Made by a program: the position numbers and the translations under genes. The notes under the pieces are model-generated. The model saw only the letters and a program-made list of their open reading frames with translations. It was not told the origin of the DNA and did not search any database. From NCBI GenBank assembly GCA_036852015.1, contig JAANDG010000118.1:62001-126000 (forward strand): a DNA stretch of 64,000 bases. The letters run 5' to 3'. Each line of letters opens with the position of its first letter. Within the stretch, counting starts at the first letter, position 1. Below, piece by piece: positions 1 to 11,058 of this stretch. The stretch comes from Pelodera strongyloides. Taxonomy: Eukaryota > Nematoda > Chromadorea > Rhabditida > Rhabditidae.

Positions 1-85
1 TAGACTGTCTAAAAAGGGCACAAATCGATGATCTATGATCCATGACCATGATGAAAACTCAGTTGCCACATGTTAGCCACACGTA

Positions 86-243
86 AAACCAGCGGAGATA
101 AATCGGCTTCCCGAGAAAATTGGCCTCCAGGAAGTTAAAGGCCAGTTCGTCCGGCTTCAGAAATGAACCGGGCCCCGGTGCACCGTCTCTGCGGATTCGG
201 TTGATATAACCGGTACACGTTATCTTTATATCTTTATATGAAT
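86..243 (+). repeat. SINE 3' half (tRNA-derived family, copy 1)
   Basis: Shares with the copies near 35.4 kb and 59.6 kb the stretches AGATAAATCGGCTTCC, AAAGGCCAGTTCGT, GGTGCACCGT and CGGATTCGGTTGATATAACC, and ends in a CTTTATAT-type tail. The tRNA-like head is absent here, so it is 5'-truncated. Confidence 0.7.
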
Positions 244-295
244 CTCAGCATGTTTGACAATGTCTTGTAAGTTTGTTTATTATTCTCTTTATGAT

Positions 296-537
296 GAAAA
301 GATAAAAGAGCACCGTGTTTGCAGTTTGCCCCGGCGTCAGGCTCATTTCTAATTCGAACGAACTGGCCTTTATAACTCCCGGAGACAAATTTTCTCGGAA
401 AGCCGATTTATCTCTGTCGGTTTACCCAGCTTCCAATTTTTACACCTTTGGTGTGTTGGAGGGGTTCCGGGCTTGGATCGAACCAACGGCCGGTAGCCTG
501 AAGCAGGGCGCTTGCCACTGCTCCACGCCCCCTTTTT
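296..537 (-). repeat. SINE with tRNA-like head (copy 2)
   Basis: Read on the minus strand it starts with GGGCGTGGAGCAGTGGCAAG (A-box-like), then has a B box GGTTCGATCC, then GAACCCCTCC, GGTGTAAAAATTGG, AGATAAATCGG and AAAGGCCAGTTCGTTCG. This order matches the copy near 35.4 kb. It lies in intron 2 of macin copy A. Confidence 0.75.
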
Positions 538-620
538 CTTTTCTTTGAGTGTAAGCTACTATGGGCATTGGTGACGAAGCAGGTGATGTGTGTTAGTTCA
601 CTATAGAATACTTGGCTCAC

Positions 621-1093
621 TTGCACTGATATCCTCCGCTGCAGACGCCTGTGTTAGCCTTCACACACATTCCATCGTCCCGGCCTTTGCATTTACGACA
701 GTAATCACCGCAGGTTTTCCACAGAATTCCTCAAGTTATTGGAGTCTAACTGTGGGATCGCATATCTACATATTCAACGAGCCTCAGAGAGGGAACCTGT
801 CCCTTCAACGCATGAACGCATTACTTTGTAAATGCTTAATAACAAATATCCTACATATGATTGGTGTTACTTTGCCTGCGAATATGCATTCGACCCTATT
901 CCAATTCAGGCTTCATAGACGTATAGAGTCAACGTCTGGCCTAAACTATGGCCGATATCGTATTTTAGGACCCACCAGTCCAGAAAGCAGTCTGTGGAGT
1001 ACATCGACTCCAATTTTCGTAGCAATCAGCATGGATCTCACCAATTAAGAAAGAAAATGCAAGCACAGATAAACAACCAAATAGCGTGTGCAT
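621..1093 (-). CDS. Macin-family antimicrobial peptide, copy A (5' part; last exon not in window)
   Basis: Exon 1 is 1093-976 and exon 2 is 729-621 on the minus strand. Exon 1 encodes a signal peptide (start MHTLFGCLSV, ending GEIHA) and then the mature start DCYENWSRCTP. Exon 2 continues ILWKTCGDYCRKCKG and ends at SGGYQCK with a GTGAGC donor. Exon lengths (118 and 109 nt), phases and the WSRC...LWK.C..YC.KC pattern match copies B and C, so this is a third paralog. Macins (theromacin, neuromacin, hydramacin) are secreted, disulfide-rich cationic antibacterial peptides. The expected 70-nt third exon, carrying the last two cysteines, is not found down to position 1. Intron 2 contains a SINE, so that exon is either beyond the window or lost. 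CAG lies directly before the ATG. Confidence 0.8.
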
Positions 1094-2567
1094 CTGCAAA
1101 CTTGGATTTGTCATTTATGTACACTGTATGTGGTATGGTTGTGATTCTTAATGTTCCTGTAACTGGCATCAGGACTTTGTTTAAAAATAGAGGATGTAAA
1201 TGCCTATAAAGCTAATTTTAAATCTTAGACCTCGCGAAAGTCGCAAAAGCCGATAAGACAATGTAATAATAAAGAGAATAATATTGTACATGAAGGCATT
1301 ATGTTTTCAAAGCATATTCCAATAGAAATAAAATATATCCCGCAGATTCTCTTCTTTTTGCTTTTATACACTTTTGTCACTTTATTCCTAACTAAATCCT
1401 AAAAATAGCTTTTCTCTCCGATCTCCGATCCGCTCTAGTAGCTCAATTTGCATGATTGTATACATATAGTTGTTATTTATTTAGTAACTTTCACAACAAC
1501 AGCGTAAATAAACCCTCGTATTGTTGTTTTTTTATTTATCCAATGTAGTTGATTGCTTTGCAAAGGAACAATAACTTTGAAAAAAGGCTTTTATTCACAA
1601 TTCACAGAATGACGAACATGTTTATATTGCACTTTACGTAATCGAAGCATAAAGGTGCAGACACAATTGTATCATTTATTAAATTATTTATTGTTAGCAA
1701 CGAAATTATTTATTATTATAAGATAAGACTCGTAACCTCATCAGATATGTTTGAGTTGACGCGAAGACGGAAGAGATCTGAACGACGAAAGGATTGTAAG
1801 AGTTGAATTTAGTACGATTAATCTAGTTCAGTGTTCAGTACCTCCAATAATTTGTAATCTGGAACTCATCGTCTACTCTACTTTGCGAAGCTCTGCGATC
1901 AAGTTCTCAGTTTGAAAATTGTATATAACCTTGCATAAAACATAGATTAGTTGCTTTGTAGCACCCGGTAAGGGAATCATGGGTGATCCCTCCTGGCCCT
2001 AGCCCGAAGACGTCGAGCAATTTGTCATCTGGAACTCGTCGCCTAGGACATCGGCGGAACATGTCATAAGCAAACATTGAAACTGTATTTTCACCCTATA
2101 ATAAAGGTGCACGCTCTTGAAGCGTAAAAGATTTATTTACCTATCTTATAAATAGTTTCATCAATTTGTTATTTACCTTACACTACACAACTGCAAAAAA
2201 GACCCTGCTAGAAATAATAGTGCGACAAAAACCATATCTATTTTTTGACTCACACTTGTTTTGTATTTACTTTTTGAAATACGGTATCTTATGTATTCAG
2301 CATGTAAGCGGCTTGTGACAATGCACGTTTTGGAATTTGGAACAAAAAAGGCCTAGTGGTATAAAAAGAGGTGAGAAAAAAAACAATGGCAGGAAGTTTA
2401 CTTCGTTTTTTTAGTACATAGATTTCCTTTTTCTTTATAAAAATCACGGTGCTAATTTTAATGGTTTTTGGAAGCCTTGTTTCATCAAGCTGTCCATGAC
2501 CAGTTTATTTTCGAACTTACGCACGCCTCCGAGTTCCATGTGTTCCATATTGCGACTTCAACTTCAG
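1094..2567. other. Divergent intergenic region between macin A and macin B; possible solo-LTR remnant
   Basis: No coding exon was recognised. The segment at about 1955-2150 begins TGTAGCACCCGG and later has CCTATAATAAAGG, an LTR-like layout, and a phrase near 1853-1880 (AATCTGGAACTCATCGTC) recurs slightly changed at about 2026-2043. This could be an old LTR remnant but no target duplication was found. The region must contain the promoters of both macin genes. Confidence 0.35.
2360..2368 (+). promoter_or_regulatory. TATA-box-like sequence upstream of macin copy B
   Basis: TATAAAAAG sits 200 bp before the macin B start codon. Position and sequence fit a core promoter if the short 5' leader is removed by trans- or cis-splicing at the CTTCAG just before the ATG. 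This is inference from sequence only. Confidence 0.4.
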
Positions 2568-3428
2568 ATGAATAAATTTGTTTGCGTTGTCGCGGTACTC
2601 TTCCTCGTTGCTTTCGTCGAGCAAACAAATGCGGATTGCTATAAAGATTGGAGTCGCTGCACACCGGCAACATCATCATGGACAGGTTAATATACAATAT
2701 TCTGAAGTAGAGCGTAGAGCCTTGCATTCTCGATAAGTGGTCAAAATTTTATTGTGATAAGTGGGTCACGAAAGAGAGAAGTGCGCGCGTGAACTGCCTC
2801 TTATCGTGTAAGGAGAACTCTGAAGCCCAAATAGTCTGAAGCCCAAATATTAGTACACTCGACTAAAACAAATATCGATTGTTGACTCTATTCTAAAATT
2901 ATCTTGCAGTGTCCATACACGTAAAATACCTATAGTAGAAAGGAGCCTTCAATTTATGCTATATTAAACGGTAAGCACTCTTTCAAGGAGGCTAATAAAC
3001 GTTGTATTGATTGTAAACGACCATGATTGATTTGCAGGTATTTTGTGGAAATCGTGCCGAGACTACTGTAGAAAGTGTAAAGGAAGAGCGGGAGGCGCTT
3101 GTCAGAAGATAACGGGAGGCGGTTTCTGCAGTGGAGGATATCAGTGCCAGTGAGTTATCCCTATCACCATAACTGCAAGATTACAAAATTACTACACTTA
3201 TCCCTCTCTGTCGCTCTCTGTCTCTCACTCTGTCTCTCCCTGTTCCTAGTTATGTCTCGCCTCAGTATCTGTCTCTTTCTTGGTTTGTCTCTAACCTTGA
3301 AAATATGGAAACCTAACAAAAATTAGATTCATTTTTTTTCAATAATTCCAAATTTCAGGTGTTCTGGAGGTAACGTGGACAAGTCAGGCAATTGGCTCGT
3401 GAAAATAACCTGCGCCCTAGGTCTTTGA
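2568..3428 (+). CDS. Macin-family antimicrobial peptide, copy B (theromacin-like, 99 aa)
   Basis: Three exons: 2568-2685, 3038-3149 and 3359-3428, 300 nt in total including TGA. The product has a signal peptide (MNKFVCVVAVLFLVAFVEQ...NA) and a mature part starting DCYKDWSRCTP, then GILWKSCRDYCRKCKGR, and ending KITCALGL. The mature part has ten cysteines, as in theromacin, so five disulfides are likely. WSRC, LWKSC and the spacing of later cysteines identify the macin fold. The start follows a CTTCAG acceptor directly, which suggests trans-splicing. A TATA-like box lies about 200 bp upstream and two AATAAA signals follow the stop near 3490-3510. The expected role is secreted defence against bacteria; activity here is inferred from the family only. 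Confidence 0.9.
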
Positions 3429-4284
3429 CCAATTATCTTACTCATTTCAATATTTTGTAAAGTGATTATCACTATTTCGTTTTTATCGTTTAATAAATTA
3501 TATTTTGTTTAATAAATTGTCTTTCATTGCACATTGTCCTCGGCAAGCGAATGTGATTTGTTACTGACTAATCAACGTGAAGCAACTGCAAATCCCAAAC
3601 ATGTTCTAGGAAGCGATAGAAATAGCAATCACTGCTTAAAATTTAAGGTTGCTATGTTTTGACATTCTTTCTGATAGGAACATGAAATAAATCATTTTTA
3701 CAAGCAACTGTTGTCCCAAACCAGCGCTTTTATCACCTTTGAAAAAACCGCCTTTACCCATCACTCGTAAACTACAGATAGCCGGCCGAGGGATACGATG
3801 GGGCGTGAATTTCTGAGTTTCGATTTCTATGGAATTATGGAGTACAGTTGTGTAATTCTGAAAATCCTCCTTTCACGAAAGAAAATAATTACGATATGAG
3901 ATATGACTTCCGCGGAACGTTCCCGTAGGCGAGAGGGCTGTGTATTATAGTTCCTATGTATAGTTACCCTCGAACTTACATACGCTACAGTTAGGCTATA
4001 TAGTCACCGTTGTTTAATATCATCTGATGGCTCAGTATTCTATGCATCATTAGTATTTGTTTATTTGGATAATTCCTTTTGTCCGTTGTTTTCTGCTCGC
4101 CTATTATTATGGTATTTTTATTTGCACTTTCCCAAATAAAGCGTCGCCTGTACAAATATTTTCTATTTAATACATTGTTATGATACTTATGTATAGAATC
4201 TATAAAAGCTCGGGAGGTCATGCGTCATCGTGATCAGCTGCTAGAAAACTTTTTTTGTAGACACTGAGAGAGTGGAAGAGAGAG

Positions 4285-4327
<43 letters not shown>

Positions 4328-4959
4328 AGAGAGAGAGTTCCAAAAACCTCGTTGACTCAGCGTTCAAACTTTTATTAGGCATGTTGAAAAAAAAACAAGG
4401 TGATAAACACTATGAACTTTATAAAAGAGAAAGGTGGTTAAGGCAACGTTATGCATAAGGGAAATTTAGCTCTCCCTAAGTTTTCTTCTTCATATTGACG
4501 TTGGACAAGATGCAATTTACAGAACACTGAACCACTAAGGGTACTGTGGTTTTTCACAATGGTTATTCATTATTGCATACGGTAGTGCAGCATCCATGAA
4601 GGGTAACAACATATTTTGAAACAGTTCGCGTGTGCTTTAGTCTTAGTTGAAAAAAAAAGAATATTTTGAAATATAATGAAGTTTTTGTAAACGTGCGTGC
4701 ATAATATTTATATCAGCTTTGGAGTTTACGAAAAGTAGAAGTACAACTCACCATTTCGTTTAAAATCATTTTCTGTTCTAGTTTTGTAATTTGCTCTCGA
4801 CATCTTTTTCTTATTCTCTCTTTTTTTTGCTAATTCTATTCAGAGTTCACGTTACAATAAGTCGTTTATCAATTTCATCGGTAATGTAATGATACCCTTC
4901 AATTTTACAGTATGGGAAATCAAATAGCATCTACGCAATTGTTTCTTTCAGTAACGACA
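3429..4959. other. Intergenic region between macin B and C, with a GA microsatellite
   Basis: Contains poly(A) signals for copy B and a GA-rich simple repeat at 4267-4338. No further gene was seen. Confidence 0.5.
4267..4338. repeat. (GA)n microsatellite
   Basis: A 72-bp run dominated by AG/GA dinucleotides with a few interruptions. Confidence 0.9.
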
Positions 4960-5595
4960 ATGCGATCTCTGTTTTTCATACTGTCAGTGATTTTCTTCGC
5001 CATATGTATTGAAGACGTTTCTGCTGGATGTTACAAGAATTGGAGTCGTTGCACTCCTCAGACCTCATTCTGGACAGGTAGTTTTTTTAATTAACCGCGT
5101 TTATAGTGCCTTAGATACTGTAGAGATTCATTTTCTTCAGCTTGAGCATCTCCTTTCTAGACTATTCTATAAGATAACCGAACAAATCATAGTTTTTCTT
5201 GCATCTTACTAAAAAAAAAATAGAATAAACAAGCGAACAGATACTGTCTATTTCAGGTATTTTGTGGAAATCGTGTCCTGACTACTGTAGAAGATGCCAA
5301 GGACGAGCCTCTGGAGCTTGTAAGAAAGCGAATACTGGAGTGTGCAGTGGAGGTTATCAATGCAGGTACGTACATTTATTTTTATTATTATTTTTATTAA
5401 ATGACTCGTGGTCGGGGAACGGGGCGTGTTCCTTTATTTAACATAGATGTAATTTACCACACAAGTTGAATCTCTGTTGAATTTCTCTAAAATGTTAGTT
5501 GTCTTCAAATGTTCACTTCTTTCAGATGCTCCGGTGGTTCAGTGAAGAAATCTTCCAATCCATTGGTGAAATTAACATGCAAAATGGGATTGTAA
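4960..5595 (+). CDS. Macin-family antimicrobial peptide, copy C (98 aa)
   Basis: Three exons: 4960-5077, 5257-5365 and 5526-5595, 297 nt with TAA. The signal peptide begins MRSLFFILSVIFFAICIEDV and the mature part starts at GCYKNWSRC, followed by LWKSCPDYCRRCQGR and SGGYQCRCSGG, ending LTCKMGL. Ten cysteines are placed as in copy B. An in-frame ATG 48 nt upstream (4912) was not used, because a TTTCAG acceptor lies between it and 4960 and because the 118-nt first exon then matches the other two copies exactly. AATAAA occurs at about 5917. Same orientation as copy B, about 1.5 kb downstream, which fits tandem duplication. The mature part is lysine/arginine-rich. Confidence 0.9.
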
Positions 5596-6289
5596 AACCT
5601 TCACTTTTCTATTGAGGACCACATAATCTGTCACAGCAAAGACCTAGCTTTAGGACTTTCTAAAATGCTCATGTTTTGTCGCTCCGTGTAGTATCTACAA
5701 GTATGGTGTACATATTTTATTTTGTACAATGTTTAGCGCATGCCCCACTATGTACGTTCATATACGCATGTAAATACTAGTTATTGTATATATAAGCCCT
5801 CGCTCTTACGTTTATGATCACATCATGTGTTTTATGGTTAATGTGGCAATGGTGCAATGCAGTGTGTAATATTAATATATTTACCATCCAGTAAAGAAGC
5901 TTTATCATGCGAAACATAATAAAGAAACGACATAAACAACAACGCATATTAGGTACGATGATGAAAACGCTAAAGGCAACTAAATGGCTAAGTTTAACAT
6001 AAATGCAGAATGGTTGAGAGGTAATGTGGATTTATTTCCACAACAATCTATATCCAACTTGTGAAAGAGTTATACTTTGAAAATCCTACCAATCTATGCC
6101 TAAAACAATGGCACATAAAAACGTTGTCACTTTTCTGTGCATGGATTAGAAAAAGATACACCGGGAGAAAAAGCTAAAGCTGCAGTATTTAATGTCTACT
6201 TATAATGTCTAACCAGGTATCCGACCATGATAAATGAAGAATTCTTTCACAACTTAAAGCTGAAACCCCGAGCCGCAGAAGCGCACAAA

Positions 6290-6530
6290 AAGAGGAACCG
6301 CCACATCAGGAGCCGCACCCTTCTAGGGTGCATGGGGCTGCGCCACAGGTCCGCTACATATGAGGAACAACAGGCGGCGCACCTTTTGGGGAAAGGCGGC
6401 ATGCGCGCCACAGATGCGCCATCTAGCTCATGCGCACCTGTTGCGCCACGCCATAGAGGGGGTGCGCCCCCATTCCGCTTCATACAACCATTTTCTGCGC
6501 GGCGATGGCGCGGAGTTACAAGTTGCTTAT
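6290..6530. repeat. GC-rich interspersed repeat with GCGCCACAG motifs
   Basis: A GC-rich island in AT-rich DNA, with repeated GCGCC(A/T)CAG(G/A)T and GGTGCGCC motifs. The 15-mer GCGCCACAGGTCCGC is also present in the element at 47.9-48.5 kb, which points to one repeat family. It abuts the TTAA-flanked palindrome that begins at 6541. No protein is supported. Confidence 0.6.
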
Positions 6531-6540
6531 CCTTTGTTAA

Positions 6541-6703
6541 AGCGAAATGCCAGCTCCTTTGGAAAATTTTCATATGATAAGCAAATCCTATGTATCCTAT
6601 GCTAATTTTGCGCGATAGCCGTGGACGATCGCGCAAAATTAGCATAGGATACATAGGATTTGCTTATCATATGCAAATTTTCCAAAGGAGCTGGCATTTC
6701 GCT
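6541..6703. mobile_element. Palindromic MITE, TTAA target duplication (family A, copy 1)
   Basis: Near-perfect fold-back element with arms of about 75 bp, starting AGCGAAATGCCAGCTCC and ending with its reverse complement, flanked by TTAA at 6537-6540 and 6704-6707. TTAA duplications are typical of piggyBac-type transposition. It has no coding capacity. Confidence 0.85.
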
Positions 6704-7107
6704 TTAATTTTCTTTGGCTTAGTGAATTATTGAGTTATATATCGAGTTAAAACCACGTAGCTATCTATGAGTATCTTTGCACATCGCCCACAGCCGAACC
6801 AGGCGAATGTAGACATAGACTGTGTACAGCAGATGTATACAGTTTTCGTGCTCTTTGTATAAACAACTGATCGCTAATATGTTCCTTGCATTCCAAAGTA
6901 AAGTGGTTCAAATCTTGAAGGAAAAGATATCCTCGCGATCAACTCGCCTTTGTGTTGCAGTTCAAAAAGCATCCGGACGCCACCCTAAAGCACTTAAAAT
7001 ATAAGTATATATTTTGAAAAATCGTGATATTGCATCCATCATAAAATCCATAAAAAGAGGCGCGGAACATCAGAGCGGAGTTACTGCAGACGTAGCCCAT
7101 AGTACTG

Positions 7108-9310
7108 TTATTTAAAACTCACCGGAATAACTGTATTCACAACTTCCAGTATGTCGATTCCAAGGAATGTGGGTGGATCTGGGAGCTCAAATGTCGTATT
7201 CAAATTCAGAACCTGAAACAACACACCGAAATGTTGACTGAAAGATCGAATTGCGGTGGCAGTAAGATTTTGTTATAAGTTCCTTCAGCAGAGCTTTCGC
7301 AGCAATACTATCTACTCGGAAGTGCCAGCGCAATTCCAAGTATCTTACTGTCAGCCTAGGTAGATATGTTGTGTCGTTGTTTGGAGTTGCGACTACAAAC
7401 AACGACACAAACATATCTAACTAATTGTAAGGAACATCGAGTGTCAAGTAAGTATTTACCTAATGAATTAGTTTCATACCGTTTGCAATTCCTGAACTGT
7501 GTGGCGGCCAGCTTTTTGTAAAAGTTCGCTAATGTTCCTCGGTATCAGATTGTCCACGCGGAAATAACTAAAGCAAATTTATATGTAGAAAACGTTTATT
7601 CTACCCGCGCAATAGGATTTCTCGACCGGGCGAAACTTCCCGTCGAGAAGCTTTCTTCAAAATTCAGTACTTTTGGGGAAAACCTTACTGAAAACTTTCC
7701 CCGCATGAGGATTAAATCGATATAACGATCGGCTTTTAAAACATATTTTGGATAACTGCATTCCCATATGTTGTGTGCAAGCGAATATAATTGACTAAAA
7801 AATCGCGCAGTACCGCGCACTTTATTTCATACATTACACGGGAACGCAGCGTCCAGGCGGCATGAATAAACATCGCTCCATTTGCCTACCAGTAATGTTT
7901 AGGAACAGCGAAGAACGCAGCTTTGCCGTGGTTGCAAAGCCTCCGTTTTCCTTTCTCAACACTAGCAGTTGTGACACCGTAGTTGACGAGATCATAGGTT
8001 TCGGGGACGAGCACCTCGCCTAAAACCGGAGGTTTAAAGTGATACTGTAGGTGTTTCGAAACTATGCTGTGTAACTGGGCTTCTATGCTAATTTATCTGA
8101 ACCGGTAGGTCTCAAATTGAAGATAATTGCTTAAAGGGAATATGTATGCCCTTTTTGAAGTTAAGCTGTATTAATAGAATGTGTGTTCCTCAATACTACG
8201 TTCCTGGGTGCGCAGCGCCCCTTCTGTCAGCCGCGCAAATTGGAGTGCACGCGTAGCCAGCCGCGCAGTTTCCAGTGCGGGCGTAGTCAACCGCGTACCG
8301 CGCAGAGGGGGGCGCACCCAGCCGCGTAGTATGCAAACTACGCGGCTGGGTGCGCGGTGCCTCGTGGAGCTCAACCGCGCAGCGCACCCCCAGCCAACCG
8401 CGCAGGGGGCCCCCGGCCAGCCGCGTAGGGGGGCAAAAAGAAGGGGCGTTCGCGGTTGAAGACCAGAGTAAGGAAACAACAACAAAAATTGTTAAAAGTT
8501 TCCCATTTAAAAGAAAATGATTTTCAAAGTTCATCTTTTCCATAGTAAACGCTTTATTTGACCCCCTGGCTTACACGGCAATGCTGATGGAGCAAAAAAT
8601 TTAGCATATGTGCATACATCGGCATATAGCATGCAACAGCGACATATTTGCATGCAAATGAGAATATTCGAATTTACATATTCAGTCGCCTACTTAAATT
8701 CATGTCTGGTGTGGAAACTCTATTTTCGCAGTTGTTTTGCTCATTTTGAGTGCCTACATATTCCCTTTAACAATAAGAGAGAGAGATCCTATGTGGGTCC
8801 CACTTATATGTAGATCAATTGAAAGTTCCAGACGCGCACACACAAGCAAACACATTCCTTTGTAAAGTAATATATATGATTCGATGTATGACAAACCAGA
8901 AATTAATTTGAAATATCCAGGTAGAGCAACGTTGGCTGTTCCATTAACGCAAGTTGGCCGCAACTCCTTATCGTAAGAAAGAATCCTTCCATTACGTACC
9001 AAAACTGGTAGGTCATCTGAAAGGGGAAAATTAAGGGTAAAATAAGCAATACTATGACAATTGGATATTACGACGGCACTCACATGGTGCGCGAGGGTGG
9101 GCAAACGGAGTGTAATTCGAGTTGGCGCACCTGTGGCGCACGTATGACACACAACTTAGCGGCCTTTCATGAGTCTTAGTAATCAATATTCCTACCTCCG
9201 AGTGAATCGATAAGTATTACATTGTCGACTCCATCCACACATTTCTTTATATTATCATCGCCAATAGTTAGTCCCAGGAAAAGAAGAGAACTCAGCAACG
9301 GGAATAGCAT
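7108..9310 (-). CDS. Unrecognised secreted protein (5 exons, about 185 aa; C-terminus uncertain)
   Basis: Exons 9310-9196, 9016-8897, 8019-7890, 7567-7480 and 7212-7123 join in frame. The start MLFPLLSSLLFLGLTIG is a good signal peptide, and ATG follows an AG acceptor by 7 nt. Visible blocks are DDLPVLVRNGRILSYDKELR, GEVLVPETYDLVNYG, KRRLCNHGKAAFFAVPKHYC and NLIPRNISELLQKAGRH, with few cysteines. The last splice is unclear. Reading through the GTGAGT after NTVIP gives VSFK and a stop at 7108; splicing to an acceptor before 6819 would give a different 30-residue tail ending at 6727. No family was recognised. Intron 2 contains a TTAA-flanked MITE (8135-8766). Confidence 0.65.
8135..8766. mobile_element. 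TTAA-flanked MITE (family C, copy 1) carrying a GC-rich insert
   Basis: Ends AGGGAATATGTATGCC and its inverted counterpart GTGCCTACATATTCCCT, flanked by TTAA at 8131-8134 and 8767-8770. Its right half resembles the element at 39.5 kb read in reverse. The middle (about 8200-8450) is a GC-rich array of CCAGCCGCGCAG/AACCGCGCAG-like units with a 19-bp hairpin. Confidence 0.75.
8312..8355. repeat. Perfect 19-bp-arm hairpin in a GC-rich array
   Basis: The arm GCGCACCCAGCCGCGTAGT is followed by a 6-nt loop and its exact reverse complement. Neighbouring DNA repeats CAGCCGCG and AACCGCGCAG. Confidence 0.85.
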
Positions 9311-9449
9311 CGGCAGTCTACAATATGTCTGTCAACGGTGAGTTGCACGGAAACAATGAACAAATGAAGTACCCGAAAAAAATAGAGATTACGAAAGCAA
9401 GGAACTATCTTTAAGGAGTTGCTGAAAGTGCGCCCACCGTTTCCTCTCA

Positions 9450-9820
9450 CTCACTGACGAAACTTGGCTTGCAAGCAGCGCGAGAATGGCGTGCAAAGTG
9501 CATTTGGCAACGTGGTACCGCGCAAAAATGAAGCGAAAAGGAAATGGCGTGCAACTTGCCCGAGGATATCACGCCGCTTGCACGCGAACATCCCAATGCG
9601 AAAGTTCAACATGCAAACCTCTACGGCGTGTAAGCGGCAACGTTACGGCGGAAAACTTGCACCCCAGAACAAAACGGCGTGCCACTTTTTCCACGCCGCA
9701 TGGACGCCGTGATGTTGCAGCTAGCACGCCAATTTTCACGTTGATCGCTAATAGGGGAGGCACTCGGATGGCGTGCGCACCCCTGGGGCCACCGCCGCTC
9801 ACATCATTTTTGTGCGCGGA
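9450..9820. repeat. GC-rich interspersed repeat (GGCGTGCAA family)
   Basis: Multiple GGCGTGCAA / TTGCACGCC inverted motifs. CACTGACGAAACTTGG here matches CACTGACGAAAGTTGG at 32,290, and the phrase ACGGCGTG...ACTTTTTCCAC recurs in the same order at 32,355. No gene is supported. Confidence 0.6.
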
Positions 9821-10994
9821 TGTGCTGACCAGAAATGGTGAGTATGCTTTTAACAATGGATTTCAAGAGCATTAAATCGCACAAGAAAGTTCAGCAAGTA
9901 CAGTATTTCTATATTAATATTTGTTCAAAAGAACTACTAATATATTACAACAATGTTTTGCAATTGTACAAATTAATAATATTCAAGCCAACAAAGAGAT
10001 AACACATGTGTTTTCATGTTAGATCAAAATGTGAGTAGACAATGAAATCAATTGAACTTTGTGTGGACGGATGCACCCGCGCATGACAATATCATAGTCA
10101 TTACTTTAAAACAGGTTTCATAGAGAAACAAACAATTACGCAGTTTCCCAGAGTACCTATAAAGGACGTTGATTTCAATAAACTCAATAAACACACCAAT
10201 TAATCACAGGTCTTGCTAGAAGAACGTACAACCGTACAACCGCCCGCCAAACTCCTACTGTATATATCTATAAGTTATCAGCGTAAATGGTAAAATCATA
10301 TTGATTTGACTACATTCATGAAATTAAGTATGAATCAAGCTTTATCTGAAAAGCAGCTTCATCAGAGTAGTATTTAAAAACTTTGATAATCTTAGGTCAA
10401 AATGTCTACAGGCCGAAAAAAAGTCAAATCAATGTAACTAAAAACCAACTGCGTCCACATGACTGACAATATCATATTTCTTCAAAACAGGTTTCCCCTG
10501 AAAGAGACAATTATACATTCAACTGCAACTATAAATCTAAAAGGTTATAAATCTATAAAGGGTAAGTATAAATCTACAAGGTTACAAATCTACAAAGTGC
10601 ATTCTTGGGCTAAATTTGCCAATACTCTATAGACTCAACAATAAATAATACTCAAAACAAAAATGAACATCAATCACACCATCTTCTGACAGAGAAAAAA
10701 TTACACTCTGATAAATGTTCGCCCCTTTGTTTTTAATGATTCCTTTAGTATTACACTAAACTAATCGTATCGCTCTATCGTTCAAAATGATACAATCTAG
10801 AGATGGCAGTAAATAAAAATTGTTCAATGGTATTTGTTATCTTATAGGGTGCGAGCCATTAACTATATTGTATGTTCAAAGGTAAATAAGTAAATTGTTG
10901 GTATCATAACTCTGCAAAAAGCAAGTATCATAACTCTGCAAAAAACAATTGTTCATTTTTCAATTTTGCCGTCTGAGAGAACAAAACGCGTCAT

Positions 10995-11058
10995 TTCCGC
11001 CAACTCGTGACACAGTACGAGCTCACTTCCGCCAACTCGTGACACAGTACGAGCTCAC
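10995..11058. repeat. 32-bp unit, two perfect tandem copies
   Basis: The unit starts TTCCGCCAACTCGTG and ends GAGCTCAC; the copies are identical and adjacent. Confidence 0.9.

Noticed and set aside
590..1048. 152-codon open frame on the plus strand
   Set aside because: It is the antisense shadow of macin copy A exons, which have family-specific content on the minus strand.
8171..8543. Open frames of 92-115 codons on both strands
   Set aside because: They lie in a GC-rich hairpin array; stop codons are rare there by composition and the peptides are low-complexity.
9464..9875. Open frames of 82-129 codons
   Set aside because: They fall in an interspersed GC-rich repeat also present at 32.3 kb; no dom­ain or splice context.
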